64,000 nucleotides of DNA from the NCBI RefSeq assembly GCF_028649395.1, contig NZ_JAQSUW010000011.1, positions 118,231 to 182,230 on the forward strand. Reading direction: 5' to 3'. Source of the DNA: Pseudomonas sp. Gutcm_11s (GTDB lineage: Bacteria; Pseudomonadota; Gammaproteobacteria; Pseudomonadales; Pseudomonadaceae). A program made the position numbers and the translations under genes. The notes beneath the pieces are model-generated. The model did no database searches. It had not been told where the DNA came from and saw nothing but the letters and a program-made list of their open reading frames with translations. Below, piece by piece: positions 54,347-63,029 of this stretch (position 1 is the first letter of the stretch; every line of letters starts with the position of its first letter).

Positions 54347-55203
54347 GCCGGGTAGAGGCGCTGCGCCGGCCGTTGCAGGAAGACCTCAGCGGCTTCGTCA
54401 GCCTGTTGCGCCGGTTGCAGGTGCCACACCGGGTCAGCGAGGAGCGTGACGCGCAGGTACTGTGGGTGCCGGTCGAGCCGCTGGTTGCCCAGGTGCGCGA
54501 GCTTTACCTGCGCTATCCACACGGCGCCGCGGAGGAGGATGTACCCACACCGGTGCGGCCGTCGCGGCCTGGCCTGATGGCGCAGCTGCGGGCCAGCTGG
54601 ATGACCAGTGCGGTGCTGCTGCTGACCCTGCTGGTGGCTGCAGTCACTCTGCTCGGCGACAACTTCACCACTTTGCGCTGGCTGACCTTCCAGGATTTCC
54701 ACATCCAGGGCGAGTACATCTACTTCCAGCCCTGGCTCACCAGCCTCGAGGCGGGGCAGTGGTGGCGCCTGCTGTCGCCGATGTTCATCCACTTCGGTGT
54801 GCTGCACCTGGCCATGAACGCCATGTGGTACTGGGAGCTGGGCCGGCGCATCGAATTCCGCCAGGGCGGCTTCGCCCTGCTGGGGCTGAGCCTGCTGTTC
54901 GGCCTGCTGTCCAACCTGGCGCAGTTCTGGTTTGGCGGGCCCTCGCTGTTCGGCGGCCTGTCCGGCGTGCTCTACGGCCTGCTCGGCTACTGCTGGATCT
55001 TCCAGCTGCTGGCGCCAACCCCGGCCTACCAGCTGCCGCGTGGCGTGCTGGTGATGATGCTGATCTGGCTGCTGGTCTGCCTGTCCGGGGTGATCGATAC
55101 CCTGGGCTTCGGCTCCATCGCCAACGCCGCTCACGTCGGCGGGTTGGCTGCCGGTTGCGCCGCGGGTCTCGTCGGCGGTGCACTGGCTCGCCTGCGCCGG
55201 TAA
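54343..55203 (+). CDS. Rhomboid-family intramembrane serine protease
   Basis: A 286-aa protein with a soluble N-terminal domain (about 1-80) and about six transmembrane segments. The catalytic Ser is in GGLSGVLYGLLGY and the His in IANAAHVGGLAAG; HFGVLHLAMNAMWYWELG carries the HxxxN loop region. It is of GlpG type and cleaves membrane proteins within the bilayer; substrates are unknown. Coupled to the phosphoesterase by a four-base overlap. Confidence 0.9.
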   Translation: MSRVEALRRPLQEDLSGFVSLLRRLQVPHRVSEERDAQVLWVPVEPLVAQVRELYLRYPHGAAEEDVPTPVRPSRPGLMAQLRASWMTSAVLLLTLLVAAVTLLGDNFTTLRWLTFQDFHIQGEYIYFQPWLTSLEAGQWWRLLSPMFIHFGVLHLAMNAMWYWELGRRIEFRQGGFALLGLSLLFGLLSNLAQFWFGGPSLFGGLSGVLYGLLGYCWIFQLLAPTPAYQLPRGVLVMMLIWLLVCLSGVIDTLGFGSIANAAHVGGLAAGCAAGLVGGALARLRR

Positions 55204-55243
55204 ACTTGCCGCCCTGTTTAGCTTTCCGCTGTCGGAGTCCGCG

Positions 55244-55507
55244 ATGTCGTCCTTTGCCGAAATGATCGAGAACATCACCCCCGAGATCTACCAGAGCCTC
55301 AAGTTGGCCGTGGAGATCGGCAAGTGGCCGGACGGCCGCAAGCTCACCCAGGAGCAGAAGGAGCTGTCGCTGCAGGCCATGATCGCCTGGGAGCTGCAGA
55401 ACCTGCCCGAGGAAGAGCGCACCGGTTACATGGGTCCGCAGGAATGCCAGTCCCACGCCGAGCTGATCCCGAACCTGCTGTTCAAGTCCAACGACACCCT
55501 GCACTGA
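55244..55507 (+). CDS. YeaC-like protein (DUF1315)
   Basis: An 87-aa soluble protein beginning MSSFAEMIENITPEIYQSLK, which matches the small YeaC family. It is all-helical and acidic, function unknown. GGAG about six bases before the ATG fixes the start. Its TGA shares a base with the next ATG (TGATG), so it is coupled to the DUF2797 gene. Confidence 0.85.
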   Translation: MSSFAEMIENITPEIYQSLKLAVEIGKWPDGRKLTQEQKELSLQAMIAWELQNLPEEERTGYMGPQECQSHAELIPNLLFKSNDTLH

Positions 55508-56346
55508 TGACTTCGATGAACGAGCTGGGCCGCGGTGCGCTGAGCAAGATGACGATCCGCCTGGGCGAGACGGCGCAGTACGCCTTCCGCCTGGACGAGC
55601 AGGAAGTGCCGGTCAACCCGCTGCTGGGCAAACGCATTCGCCTGGAGTTCCTCGGCGCCATCCATTGCACCCACTGCGGACGCAGGACCAAGAAGAGCTT
55701 CGCCCAGGGCTACTGCTATCCCTGCTTCACCAAGCTGGCGCAGTGCGACAGCTGCATCATGAGCCCGGAGAAGTGCCATCACGAGCAAGGCACCTGCCGC
55801 GAGCCGGGCTGGGGTGAGCAGTTCTGCATGACCGATCATGTGGTGTACCTGGCCAACTCCTCCGGGATCAAGGTCGGTATCACTCGCGCCACCCAGTTGC
55901 CGACCCGCTGGCTCGACCAGGGCGCCAGCCAGGCGCTGCCGATCTTCCGCGTCGCTACCCGCCAGCAGTCCGGCTTCGTCGAGGACCTGCTGCGTACCCA
56001 GGTGGCGGACAAGACCAACTGGCGCGCCTTGCTCAAGGGCGATGCCGAGCCCGTCGACCTCGCCGGGGTACGCGAGCAGCTGATGAGCAGCTGTGCCGAA
56101 GGCATTGCCGCGTTGCAGCAGCGCTTCGGCCTGCAGGCGATCCAGCCGGTCAGCGATGCCGAGGTGCTGGAAATCCGCTATCCGGTGGATGCCTATCCGA
56201 CCAAGGTCGCCAGTCATGACCTGGAGAAAACCCCGGTGGTGGAGGGTATCCTCAAGGGCATCAAGGGCCAGTACCTGATCCTCGACACTGGCGTGATCAA
56301 CCTGCGCAAATACACGGCCTACCAGGTCGCCGTACTCACCGAATAA
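55507..56346 (+). CDS. DUF2797 family protein with zinc-finger-like cysteines
   Basis: A 279-aa protein. A Cys cluster in about residues 56-100 (CTHCGRRT, CYPCF, CDSCIM, C in EKCHHEQGTC) looks like one or two zinc sites. It is followed by HVVYLANSSGIKVGITR, a GIY-YIG-nuclease-like strand pattern known in this family. Function is not established. The start overlaps the previous stop; a second in-frame ATG lies nine bases later. Confidence 0.8.
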   Translation: MTSMNELGRGALSKMTIRLGETAQYAFRLDEQEVPVNPLLGKRIRLEFLGAIHCTHCGRRTKKSFAQGYCYPCFTKLAQCDSCIMSPEKCHHEQGTCREPGWGEQFCMTDHVVYLANSSGIKVGITRATQLPTRWLDQGASQALPIFRVATRQQSGFVEDLLRTQVADKTNWRALLKGDAEPVDLAGVREQLMSSCAEGIAALQQRFGLQAIQPVSDAEVLEIRYPVDAYPTKVASHDLEKTPVVEGILKGIKGQYLILDTGVINLRKYTAYQVAVLTE

Positions 56347-56359
56347 GAGGCCACAAGCC

Positions 56360-59017
56360 ATGCGTACCGAACAGCCGAAGATGATCTACCTCAAGGACTA
56401 TCAGGCCCCCGACTACCTGATCGACGAGACTCACCTGACCTTCGAGCTGTTCGAGGACCACACCCTGGTGCATGCCCAACTGGTGATGCGCCGCAATCCC
56501 GAGGCTGGCGCCGGTCTGCCGCCGCTGGTGCTGGATGGCCAGCAGCTGGAGCTGATCAGCGTGGCCCTGGACGATCGCGAGCTGAGTGCGGCCGACTACC
56601 AACTGGACGACAGCCACCTGACCCTGCAGCCCACCCAGGCGAGTTTCGTCATCGACAGCAGCGTGCGCATCCATCCGGAGAGCAACACCGCGCTGGAGGG
56701 TCTGTACAAGTCCAGCGGCATGTTCTGCACCCAGTGCGAGGCCGAGGGCTTCCGCAAGATCACCTACTACCTCGACCGCCCGGACGTGATGAGCAAGTTC
56801 ACCACCACGCTCAGCGCCGAGCAGCACAGCTATCCGGTACTGCTCTCCAACGGCAACCCGATCGCCAGCGGCAGCGAGGAGGGCGGCCGCCACTGGGCGA
56901 CCTGGGAGGACCCGTTCAAGAAGCCGGCCTACCTGTTCGCCCTGGTCGCCGGCGACCTCTGGTGCGTGGAAGACACCTTCACCACCATGAGCGCCCGCGA
57001 AGTCACCCTGCGCATCTACGTCGAGCCGGAGAACATCGACAAGGTGCAGCACGCCATGACCAGTCTGAAGAAGTCGATGAAGTGGGATGAGGAGGTGTAC
57101 GGGCGCGAATACGACCTGGACATCTTCATGATCGTCGCGGTCAACGACTTCAACATGGGCGCCATGGAGAACAAGGGGCTCAACATCTTCAACTCCAGCT
57201 GCGTGCTGGCCCGCGCCGAGACTGCCACTGACGCCGCCCACCAGCGCGTCGAGGCAGTGGTGGCCCACGAGTACTTCCACAACTGGTCGGGCAACCGCGT
57301 GACCTGCCGCGACTGGTTCCAGCTGTCGCTGAAAGAGGGTTTCACCGTGTTCCGCGACGCCGAGTTCTCGGCCGACATGAACTCGCGCACGGTCAAGCGC
57401 ATCGAGGACGTGGCCTACCTGCGTACCCACCAGTTCGCCGAAGATGCCGGCCCGATGGCCCACCCGGTACGCCCGGACGCCTTCATGGAAATCTCCAACT
57501 TCTACACCCTGACCGTCTACGAGAAGGGCTCGGAAGTGCTCCGCATGATCCACACCCTGCTCGGGCCGCAGCTGTTCCGCAAGGGCTCGGACCTGTACTT
57601 CTCCCGCCACGACGGCCAGGCCGTGACCTGCGACGATTTCGTCAAGGCCATGGAGGATGCCAGCGGCCAGGATCTGTCGCAGTTCAAGCGCTGGTACAGC
57701 CAGGCCGGTACGCCGCGCCTGGACGTCAGCGAGAGCTACGACGCAGCGGCCAACACCTACCGCCTGCAACTGCGCCAGAGCTGCCCGGCCACCCCGGGCC
57801 AGGTCGAGAAGCTGCCCTTCGTTATCCCGCTGGAGCTGGCCCTGCTCGACGCCCAGGGCCGCGAGCTGCCGCTGCAGCTGGTCGGCGAGGACAAGCCGGT
57901 CGGCCGTTCGCGCGTGCTGCAGGTGACCCAGGCCGAGCAGGCATTCACCTTCGTCAATCTCGAGGCCAAGCCGCTACCTTCGCTGCTGCGTGGCTTCAGC
58001 GCGCCGGTAAAGCTGAGCTTCCCCTACAGCCGCGACCAACTGATGTTCCTCATGCAGCACGATTCCGACGGTTTCAATCGTTGGGAGGCCGGCCAACAGC
58101 TCTCCGTGCAGGTGCTGCAGGAGCTGATCGGCCAACATCAGCGTGGCGAACAGCTGGTGCTGGATCAGCGCCTGGTCGAGGCCTTCCGTACGCTGCTGGC
58201 GGATGAGTCGCTGGACCAGGCCATGGTCGCCGAGATGCTCTCGCTGCCGGGCGAGGGCTACCTCACCGAGATCAGCGAAGTAGTCGATGTCGACGCCATC
58301 CACGCCGCCCGCGAGTTCGCTCGCGCGCAGCTGGCCGAGGCATTGTTCGAGCCGCTTTGGAAGCGCTACCAGGCCAACCGCGAGGTCTCGCGCAGCACGC
58401 CGTACGTGGCCGAGTCCACCCACTTCGCCCGCCGCAGCCTGCAGAACATCGCGCTGTCGTATCTGATGCTCACCGGCAAGCCGGAAGTGCTGGCCGCGAC
58501 CCTGGAACAGTACGACGCCTGCGACAACATGACCGAACGCCTGACCGCCCTGGCAGTGCTGGTCGGATCCGTGTTCGAAGTGGAGAAGGGCGAGGCGCTC
58601 AAGGCCTTCGCCGAGCACTTCAAGGACAATGCCTTGGTCATGGATCAGTGGTTCAGCGTGCAGGCTGCCAGCACCCTGCCGAGCGGTCTGGCTCGCGTGC
58701 AGGCGCTGATGCAGCACCCGGCCTTCACCATGAAGAATCCGAACAAGGTGCGCGCGCTGATCGGCGCCTTTGCCGGGCAGAATCTGGTCAACTTCCACGC
58801 CGCTGATGGCAGCGGTTACCGCTTCCTGGCCGATCAGGTGATCACCCTCAACGCACTCAATCCGCAGATCGCCTCGCGCCTGCTCGGTCCGCTGACCCGC
58901 TGGCGCAAGTACGACTCGGCGCGTCAGGCGCTGATGCGTGGTGAACTGGAGCGCATCCTGGCCAGTGGCGAGCTGTCTAGCGACGTGTTCGAAGTGGTCA
59001 GCAAGAGCCTGGCCTGA
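56360..59017 (+). CDS. pepN: Aminopeptidase N
   Basis: An M1-family zinc aminopeptidase of 885 aa that trims N-terminal residues from peptides in the cytoplasm. The exopeptidase motif GAMEN is at about 266-270. The zinc site is HEYFH (about 303-307), with the third ligand Glu 18 residues later in LSLKEG. The C-terminal helical domain is complete. AAGAGG supports the ATG. Confidence 0.95.
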   Translation: MRTEQPKMIYLKDYQAPDYLIDETHLTFELFEDHTLVHAQLVMRRNPEAGAGLPPLVLDGQQLELISVALDDRELSAADYQLDDSHLTLQPTQASFVIDSSVRIHPESNTALEGLYKSSGMFCTQCEAEGFRKITYYLDRPDVMSKFTTTLSAEQHSYPVLLSNGNPIASGSEEGGRHWATWEDPFKKPAYLFALVAGDLWCVEDTFTTMSAREVTLRIYVEPENIDKVQHAMTSLKKSMKWDEEVYGREYDLDIFMIVAVNDFNMGAMENKGLNIFNSSCVLARAETATDAAHQRVEAVVAHEYFHNWSGNRVTCRDWFQLSLKEGFTVFRDAEFSADMNSRTVKRIEDVAYLRTHQFAEDAGPMAHPVRPDAFMEISNFYTLTVYEKGSEVLRMIHTLLGPQLFRKGSDLYFSRHDGQAVTCDDFVKAMEDASGQDLSQFKRWYSQAGTPRLDVSESYDAAANTYRLQLRQSCPATPGQVEKLPFVIPLELALLDAQGRELPLQLVGEDKPVGRSRVLQVTQAEQAFTFVNLEAKPLPSLLRGFSAPVKLSFPYSRDQLMFLMQHDSDGFNRWEAGQQLSVQVLQELIGQHQRGEQLVLDQRLVEAFRTLLADESLDQAMVAEMLSLPGEGYLTEISEVVDVDAIHAAREFARAQLAEALFEPLWKRYQANREVSRSTPYVAESTHFARRSLQNIALSYLMLTGKPEVLAATLEQYDACDNMTERLTALAVLVGSVFEVEKGEALKAFAEHFKDNALVMDQWFSVQAASTLPSGLARVQALMQHPAFTMKNPNKVRALIGAFAGQNLVNFHAADGSGYRFLADQVITLNALNPQIASRLLGPLTRWRKYDSARQALMRGELERILASGELSSDVFEVVSKSLA

Positions 59018-59024
59018 TGCGAAA

Positions 59025-59058
59025 ATGGCGTTACCGAGCGCTTGCTTGGTAACGCCAT
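59025..59058. repeat. Perfect 11-bp inverted repeat after pepN
   Basis: ATGGCGTTACC (59025-59035) and GGTAACGCCAT (59048-59058) flank a 12-base loop. It lies eight bases after the pepN stop but has no T-tract, so it may be a weak terminator or an mRNA-stabilising hairpin. Another GTTACC follows at 59061. Confidence 0.6.
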
Positions 59059-59347
59059 CTGTTACCTGGTGTTTCCTTTCTACCTGGCCAGCTTTCGATC
59101 ATCTCTGAAAGGCCCGTGCCAGACGCGTTTCTCGTTCCGAGAGGGCGCATTTCTCAAGGTTAAATAGCGCCACCCAGGCGACAAATTGGGACAGATAAGG
59201 GCGACATCGGCCATTTCTGGGACTTTCGTGCGGAAATGCGCGTGATAGTGGCGTGTTGGTATCGATCTTGAATTACCCGTGCTCGGCCGAGCCGGCGTAG
59301 TCCGGCAGAACGGGCATAACAAGAACAATCGATCCATGGAGCCGCCA
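59059..59347 (+). other. Intergenic region upstream of the DUF1302 gene
   Basis: About 290 bp without a supportable gene. It contains two TGGGAC repeats (near 59187 and 59217) about 30 bp apart, and CTTGAATTACCCG near 59269. It presumably holds the promoter and control sites of the DUF1302-DUF1329 genes, but I cannot assign a promoter with confidence. Open frames here are antisense shadows. Confidence 0.4.
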
Positions 59348-61279
59348 ATGGTCATCCCCTTGCGCAAGTCGTCCCTGTGTTTCGCCCCCGCCAAAGCGGG
59401 TTTCGCCCTCGCAGGGCTTATTCCGCTCATGCTTGCGGTGCCGGCAGGTGCCGTCGAGTTCAGCTTGATCGATGATCAGGTGACCGGCTCGCTCGATACC
59501 ACCCTGTCCTACGGCCAGCTGTATCGCGTGCAGGGCCAGGACAAGACCAACGACGACACCAACGGCAACGACGGTAATCGCAACTTCGATACCGGCCTGG
59601 TTTCCGAGGTCTACAAGGTCACCTCCGACCTGGAGGCCAACTACCAGAACTACGGCCTGTTCGTGCGCGGCACCGCTTTCTATGACACGCAGATCATGGA
59701 CAAGCGCAATGACAACGATGACTTTCGCCCGAGCCAGAGCTATCCGAATAACGATCGCTTCACCTACGAGACCCGCCACACGGCCGGTCGCAGCGCCGAG
59801 ATCCTCGATGCCTATGTCTATGGCAACTGGGATGTCGCCGAGATGCCGCTGACCGTCAAGGTCGGGCGCCAGGTGTTCAACTGGGGTGAGGGCATCTTCT
59901 ACCGTGGTGGGATCAACACCTCCAACCCGGTGGATGCAGGCAAGTTCCGCCTGCCGGGCGCCGAGCTGAAAGAGGTGCTGGTACCGGTCGAGGCTTTCAA
60001 CTTCAACGTCGGCCTTACCGACAATCTGTCGATGGAAGCCTATTACCAGTGGAACTGGAAGGAGACTGCCATCGACCCGGTCGGCACTTTCTTCTCCGAG
60101 ACCGATCTGTTTGCCGATGGTGGCAGTACCGCCTACACCCGCTATGACAATCCGCTGCTGCCGGTCGTGATGTCGGGCTATCAGTCCGCCGCTGCCGCTG
60201 GCCTGGTCGGCAATGGTCCGTTCGGACCGAATGCCTACCTGGACCCGAACTACAACGTGTTCAAGGTGGCTAACGTCGGCAAGGACATCAATGCCAAGAA
60301 CGACGGCCAGTACGGTCTGGCGTTTCGTTACGTGGCCGAGGAGCTGAATCTCACCGAGTTCGGCTTCTACTTCATGAACTATCACGCCAAGGAGCCGCAG
60401 ATCGCCGTGGATCTGCAGGCATACGACGGCGTAGACATGACGGCGCTCCAGGCTGCACAAGGGCCGGCGCTGGCTCCTGCCGTGGCCACGCTGGATGCGG
60501 CCAGCAACGCCGTTGCGCGCCGTGAATACGTGGAGGATATCCGCGTCTACGGCCTGAGCTTCAACACCACCATCGGCGAGGCCTCGGTATTTGGTGAGCT
60601 GTCCTACCGGCCGAACCTGCCGGTCGGCCTCAGCTCGACCAATGATCTGCTGGGTGACCTGCTGGGGCAGGGCTTCTTCAACGGCACCAACATCTACGAC
60701 TCCAACGTGCCGGACGCCCAGGCCTGTGCCGATATCTCCGGCAAGCAACTGTGCCGCGCGGATATCTTCCACAACTACGAGCGCGTCGAGGCCTACAACC
60801 TGTCGCTCGGCACCATCTACAACTTCGGTCCGAGCCTGAGCTTCGACTCGCTGTTCGGTGTCGCCGAGCTGGCCTCTGAGCATGTCCGTGCCAGCAGCCT
60901 GAGCTACACCGCCTATGACGGTTCCAAGCGCGGTTTCTCCGGCCGTGCCAACGGTGCCTATGTCTCCGGCTATGGCTCCGAAGATCAGCTCGATCCGGAT
61001 GCCTACGGCTACACTCTGGCGCTCTCCGGTACCTGGAACGACGTGTATGCAGGGGTTAACCTGTCGCCGTTCGGCGTGTTCAAGCATGACTTCCAGGGTA
61101 ACTCGCACCAGACCGGCAACTTCATTGAGGGCCGCATGGCCTACACCGTGGGCCTGAAGGCAAGCTACCTGAACAGTCTGGAGGCTGAGGTGCAGTACAC
61201 CGAATTCTACGGCGCCGGGCAGAACAACTCGGGCCGTGACCGCGACAACCTCGGAATCAACGTCAAGTATTCCTTCTGA
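59348..61279 (+). CDS. DUF1302 family outer-membrane-type protein
   Basis: A 643-aa exported protein. A signal peptide covers about residues 1-36 (hydrophobic LIPLMLAV, cleavage near AGA). The mature part has alternating beta-strand-like segments rich in Tyr, Asn, Gly and Asp and ends in VKYSF, a terminal Phe as in beta-barrel outer-membrane proteins. It contains VKVGRQVFNWGEG, a conserved segment of the DUF1302 family. GGAG ahead of the ATG at 59348 sets the start. It is followed 56 bp later by the DUF1329 gene, its common partner. Role in transport of hydrophobic compounds is an inference. Confidence 0.85.
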   Translation: MVIPLRKSSLCFAPAKAGFALAGLIPLMLAVPAGAVEFSLIDDQVTGSLDTTLSYGQLYRVQGQDKTNDDTNGNDGNRNFDTGLVSEVYKVTSDLEANYQNYGLFVRGTAFYDTQIMDKRNDNDDFRPSQSYPNNDRFTYETRHTAGRSAEILDAYVYGNWDVAEMPLTVKVGRQVFNWGEGIFYRGGINTSNPVDAGKFRLPGAELKEVLVPVEAFNFNVGLTDNLSMEAYYQWNWKETAIDPVGTFFSETDLFADGGSTAYTRYDNPLLPVVMSGYQSAAAAGLVGNGPFGPNAYLDPNYNVFKVANVGKDINAKNDGQYGLAFRYVAEELNLTEFGFYFMNYHAKEPQIAVDLQAYDGVDMTALQAAQGPALAPAVATLDAASNAVARREYVEDIRVYGLSFNTTIGEASVFGELSYRPNLPVGLSSTNDLLGDLLGQGFFNGTNIYDSNVPDAQACADISGKQLCRADIFHNYERVEAYNLSLGTIYNFGPSLSFDSLFGVAELASEHVRASSLSYTAYDGSKRGFSGRANGAYVSGYGSEDQLDPDAYGYTLALSGTWNDVYAGVNLSPFGVFKHDFQGNSHQTGNFIEGRMAYTVGLKASYLNSLEAEVQYTEFYGAGQNNSGRDRDNLGINVKYSF

Positions 61280-61335
61280 TCTGGAACCCCGGGTCGAGCG
61301 CGATTTTCGCTCGGCCCGTTTGATGGAGAATCACC

Positions 61336-62706
61336 ATGCTGATGAAACACACGCTGATGGGCGCTGCAGTTGCCCTCGCGCTTTCCGCCGGTAGCGCGCT
61401 GGCTGCCGTTTCCGCGCCCGAAGCGGCCAAGCTGGGCACCACGCTGACTCCCTTTGGTGCCGAGAAGGCTGGTAATGCCGATGGCAGCATCCCGGCCTGG
61501 ACTGGTGGCATCACCCAGGCTCCGGCCGGCTACAAGGGCAGTGGTTCACACCATGTCGATCCGTTCCCGGATGACAAGCCACTGTTCACCATCACCAAGG
61601 CCAATCTGGACCAGTACAAGGACAAGCTGAGCGCGGGGCAGATCGCCCTGTTCAACTCCTATCCGGAAACCTACCAGATGCCGGTGTACCAGAGCCGCCG
61701 CTCTGGCTCGGCGCCGCAATGGGTGTATGACAACAGCATCAAGAACGCCACCACCGCCAAGCTGATCGAAGGTGGCAACGGTTTCGTCGATGCCTACGGC
61801 GGCGTCCCGTTCGCCATTCCGCAGAACGGCCTCGAGGCGCTGTGGAACCACATCGTGCGTTATCGCGGTACCTACATCACTCGCCGTTCGGTAGAGGCAG
61901 CGGTGCAGCGCAATGGCGCGTTCTCGCCGGTGGTCTCCGAGGTCGAGGCGCTGTTCCGCTACTACAACCCGAAAGGCAGCTACGCCGACCTCAACAACAT
62001 CCTGTTCTACTACCTGAACTTCACCAAGAGCCCGGCGCGCCTGGCCGGTGGTGCCGCGCTGGTACACGAGACCCTGGATCAGGTGAAGGAGCCGCGTCAG
62101 GCCTGGGCCTATGCCGCCGGCCAGCGCCGTGTGCGTCGTGCGCCGAACCTGGCCTACGACACGCCGATTTCCGCCTCCGAAGGCCTGCGTACCGCCGACG
62201 ACACCGACATGTACAACGGTGCGCCGGATCGCTACGACTGGAAGCTGCTGGGCAAGAAGGAGATGTACATCCCCTACAACAACTACAAGATCGCCGCCGA
62301 CGGGGTGAAGTACAAAGACGTGCTGCAGGTCGGCCACGTCAACCCGGCGCTGACGCGTAACGAGCTGCACCGCGTATGGGTGGTCGAGGGTACGCTCAAG
62401 TCGAGTGCGCGCCACGTCTATGGCAAGCGCACCCTGTTCCTCGACGAGGACAGCTGGCAAGCCGCGATCGTCGACCAGTACGACACCCGTGGCGAGCTGT
62501 GGCGCGTCTCGGTTGCCTACCTGAAGAACTACTACGACCTGCCCACCACCTGGTCGGCCATGGAAGCCTTCCACGACCTGCAAAGCCGTCGCTACTACGT
62601 GCAGAACCTGGACAGCGAGGAGGCGGGTACCGCCGACTTCGCCAAGCCGGTTCCCGCGGACAGCGAGTTCACGCCTTCGGCACTGCGCCGTCGCGGTACC
62701 CGCTGA
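61336..62706 (+). CDS. DUF1329 family periplasmic/envelope protein
   Basis: A 456-aa exported protein with a signal peptide (about 1-23, cleavage near ALA). The segment SAPEAAKLGTTLTPFGAEKAGNADG, given only by its ends SAPEAA and NADG (about 26-50), is the typical DUF1329 opening. These proteins have a LolA/LolB-like lipid-binding fold, so a periplasmic carrier of lipid-like material is plausible (family knowledge plus inference). GGAG precedes the ATG. Two tandem hairpins follow the stop. Confidence 0.86.
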   Translation: MLMKHTLMGAAVALALSAGSALAAVSAPEAAKLGTTLTPFGAEKAGNADGSIPAWTGGITQAPAGYKGSGSHHVDPFPDDKPLFTITKANLDQYKDKLSAGQIALFNSYPETYQMPVYQSRRSGSAPQWVYDNSIKNATTAKLIEGGNGFVDAYGGVPFAIPQNGLEALWNHIVRYRGTYITRRSVEAAVQRNGAFSPVVSEVEALFRYYNPKGSYADLNNILFYYLNFTKSPARLAGGAALVHETLDQVKEPRQAWAYAAGQRRVRRAPNLAYDTPISASEGLRTADDTDMYNGAPDRYDWKLLGKKEMYIPYNNYKIAADGVKYKDVLQVGHVNPALTRNELHRVWVVEGTLKSSARHVYGKRTLFLDEDSWQAAIVDQYDTRGELWRVSVAYLKNYYDLPTTWSAMEAFHDLQSRRYYVQNLDSEEAGTADFAKPVPADSEFTPSALRRRGTR

Positions 62707-62735
62707 GGTCGCGAGTGCCTAAACCTGCTACTCCT

Positions 62736-62789
62736 GCCGCTCGTTTGAGCGGCCTTTTCGACCCGGCCTGGCGCCGGGTCGATGTTTTT
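62736..62789 (+). terminator. Tandem intrinsic terminators after the DUF1329 gene
   Basis: First: GCCGCTC-GTTT-GAGCGGC then CTTTT (62736-62758). Second: CGACCCGGC / GCCGGGTCG (62759-62767, 62773-62781) followed by ATGTTTTT. They suggest that the next gene uses its own promoter. Confidence 0.85.
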
Positions 62790-63029
62790 CTGGGGTAGTG
62801 CCTCGTTTCAGACCTTCCAAACCTCTCCTGGATGGATTATTGGTGTATGAAGGCGCAGGGCCTCTAGGTAGGGCTTTTGACGGTCTTTAACCATGCAGAA
62901 CAGAAGCGTAACCGACGCTTAACAAAACATAACGTCATGCCGATTGTCAGGTTTTTCAAAAGCCGTATAGCATGGCCCGGCCTGAATAAAGGCCAATGAA
63001 CCCACCTATAAGAATAAAGGGGGAAATAT
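62790..63029 (+). promoter_or_regulatory. Promoter region of the Ycf48-like gene
   Basis: This completes the 323-bp gap after the DUF1329 gene. TTGTCA (62944-62949) and TATAGC (62966-62971), 16 bp apart, make a plausible sigma-70 promoter. An inverted repeat AAGCGT / ACGCTT lies at about 62904-62920, just upstream of the -35, a candidate operator. GGGGG (63019-63023) is the Shine-Dalgarno for the ATG at 63030. Confidence 0.5.

Noticed and set aside
59080..59430. Minus-strand ORF in the gap upstream of the DUF1302 gene
   Set aside because: No Shine-Dalgarno, no recognisable domain, and it overlaps the DUF1302 signal peptide.
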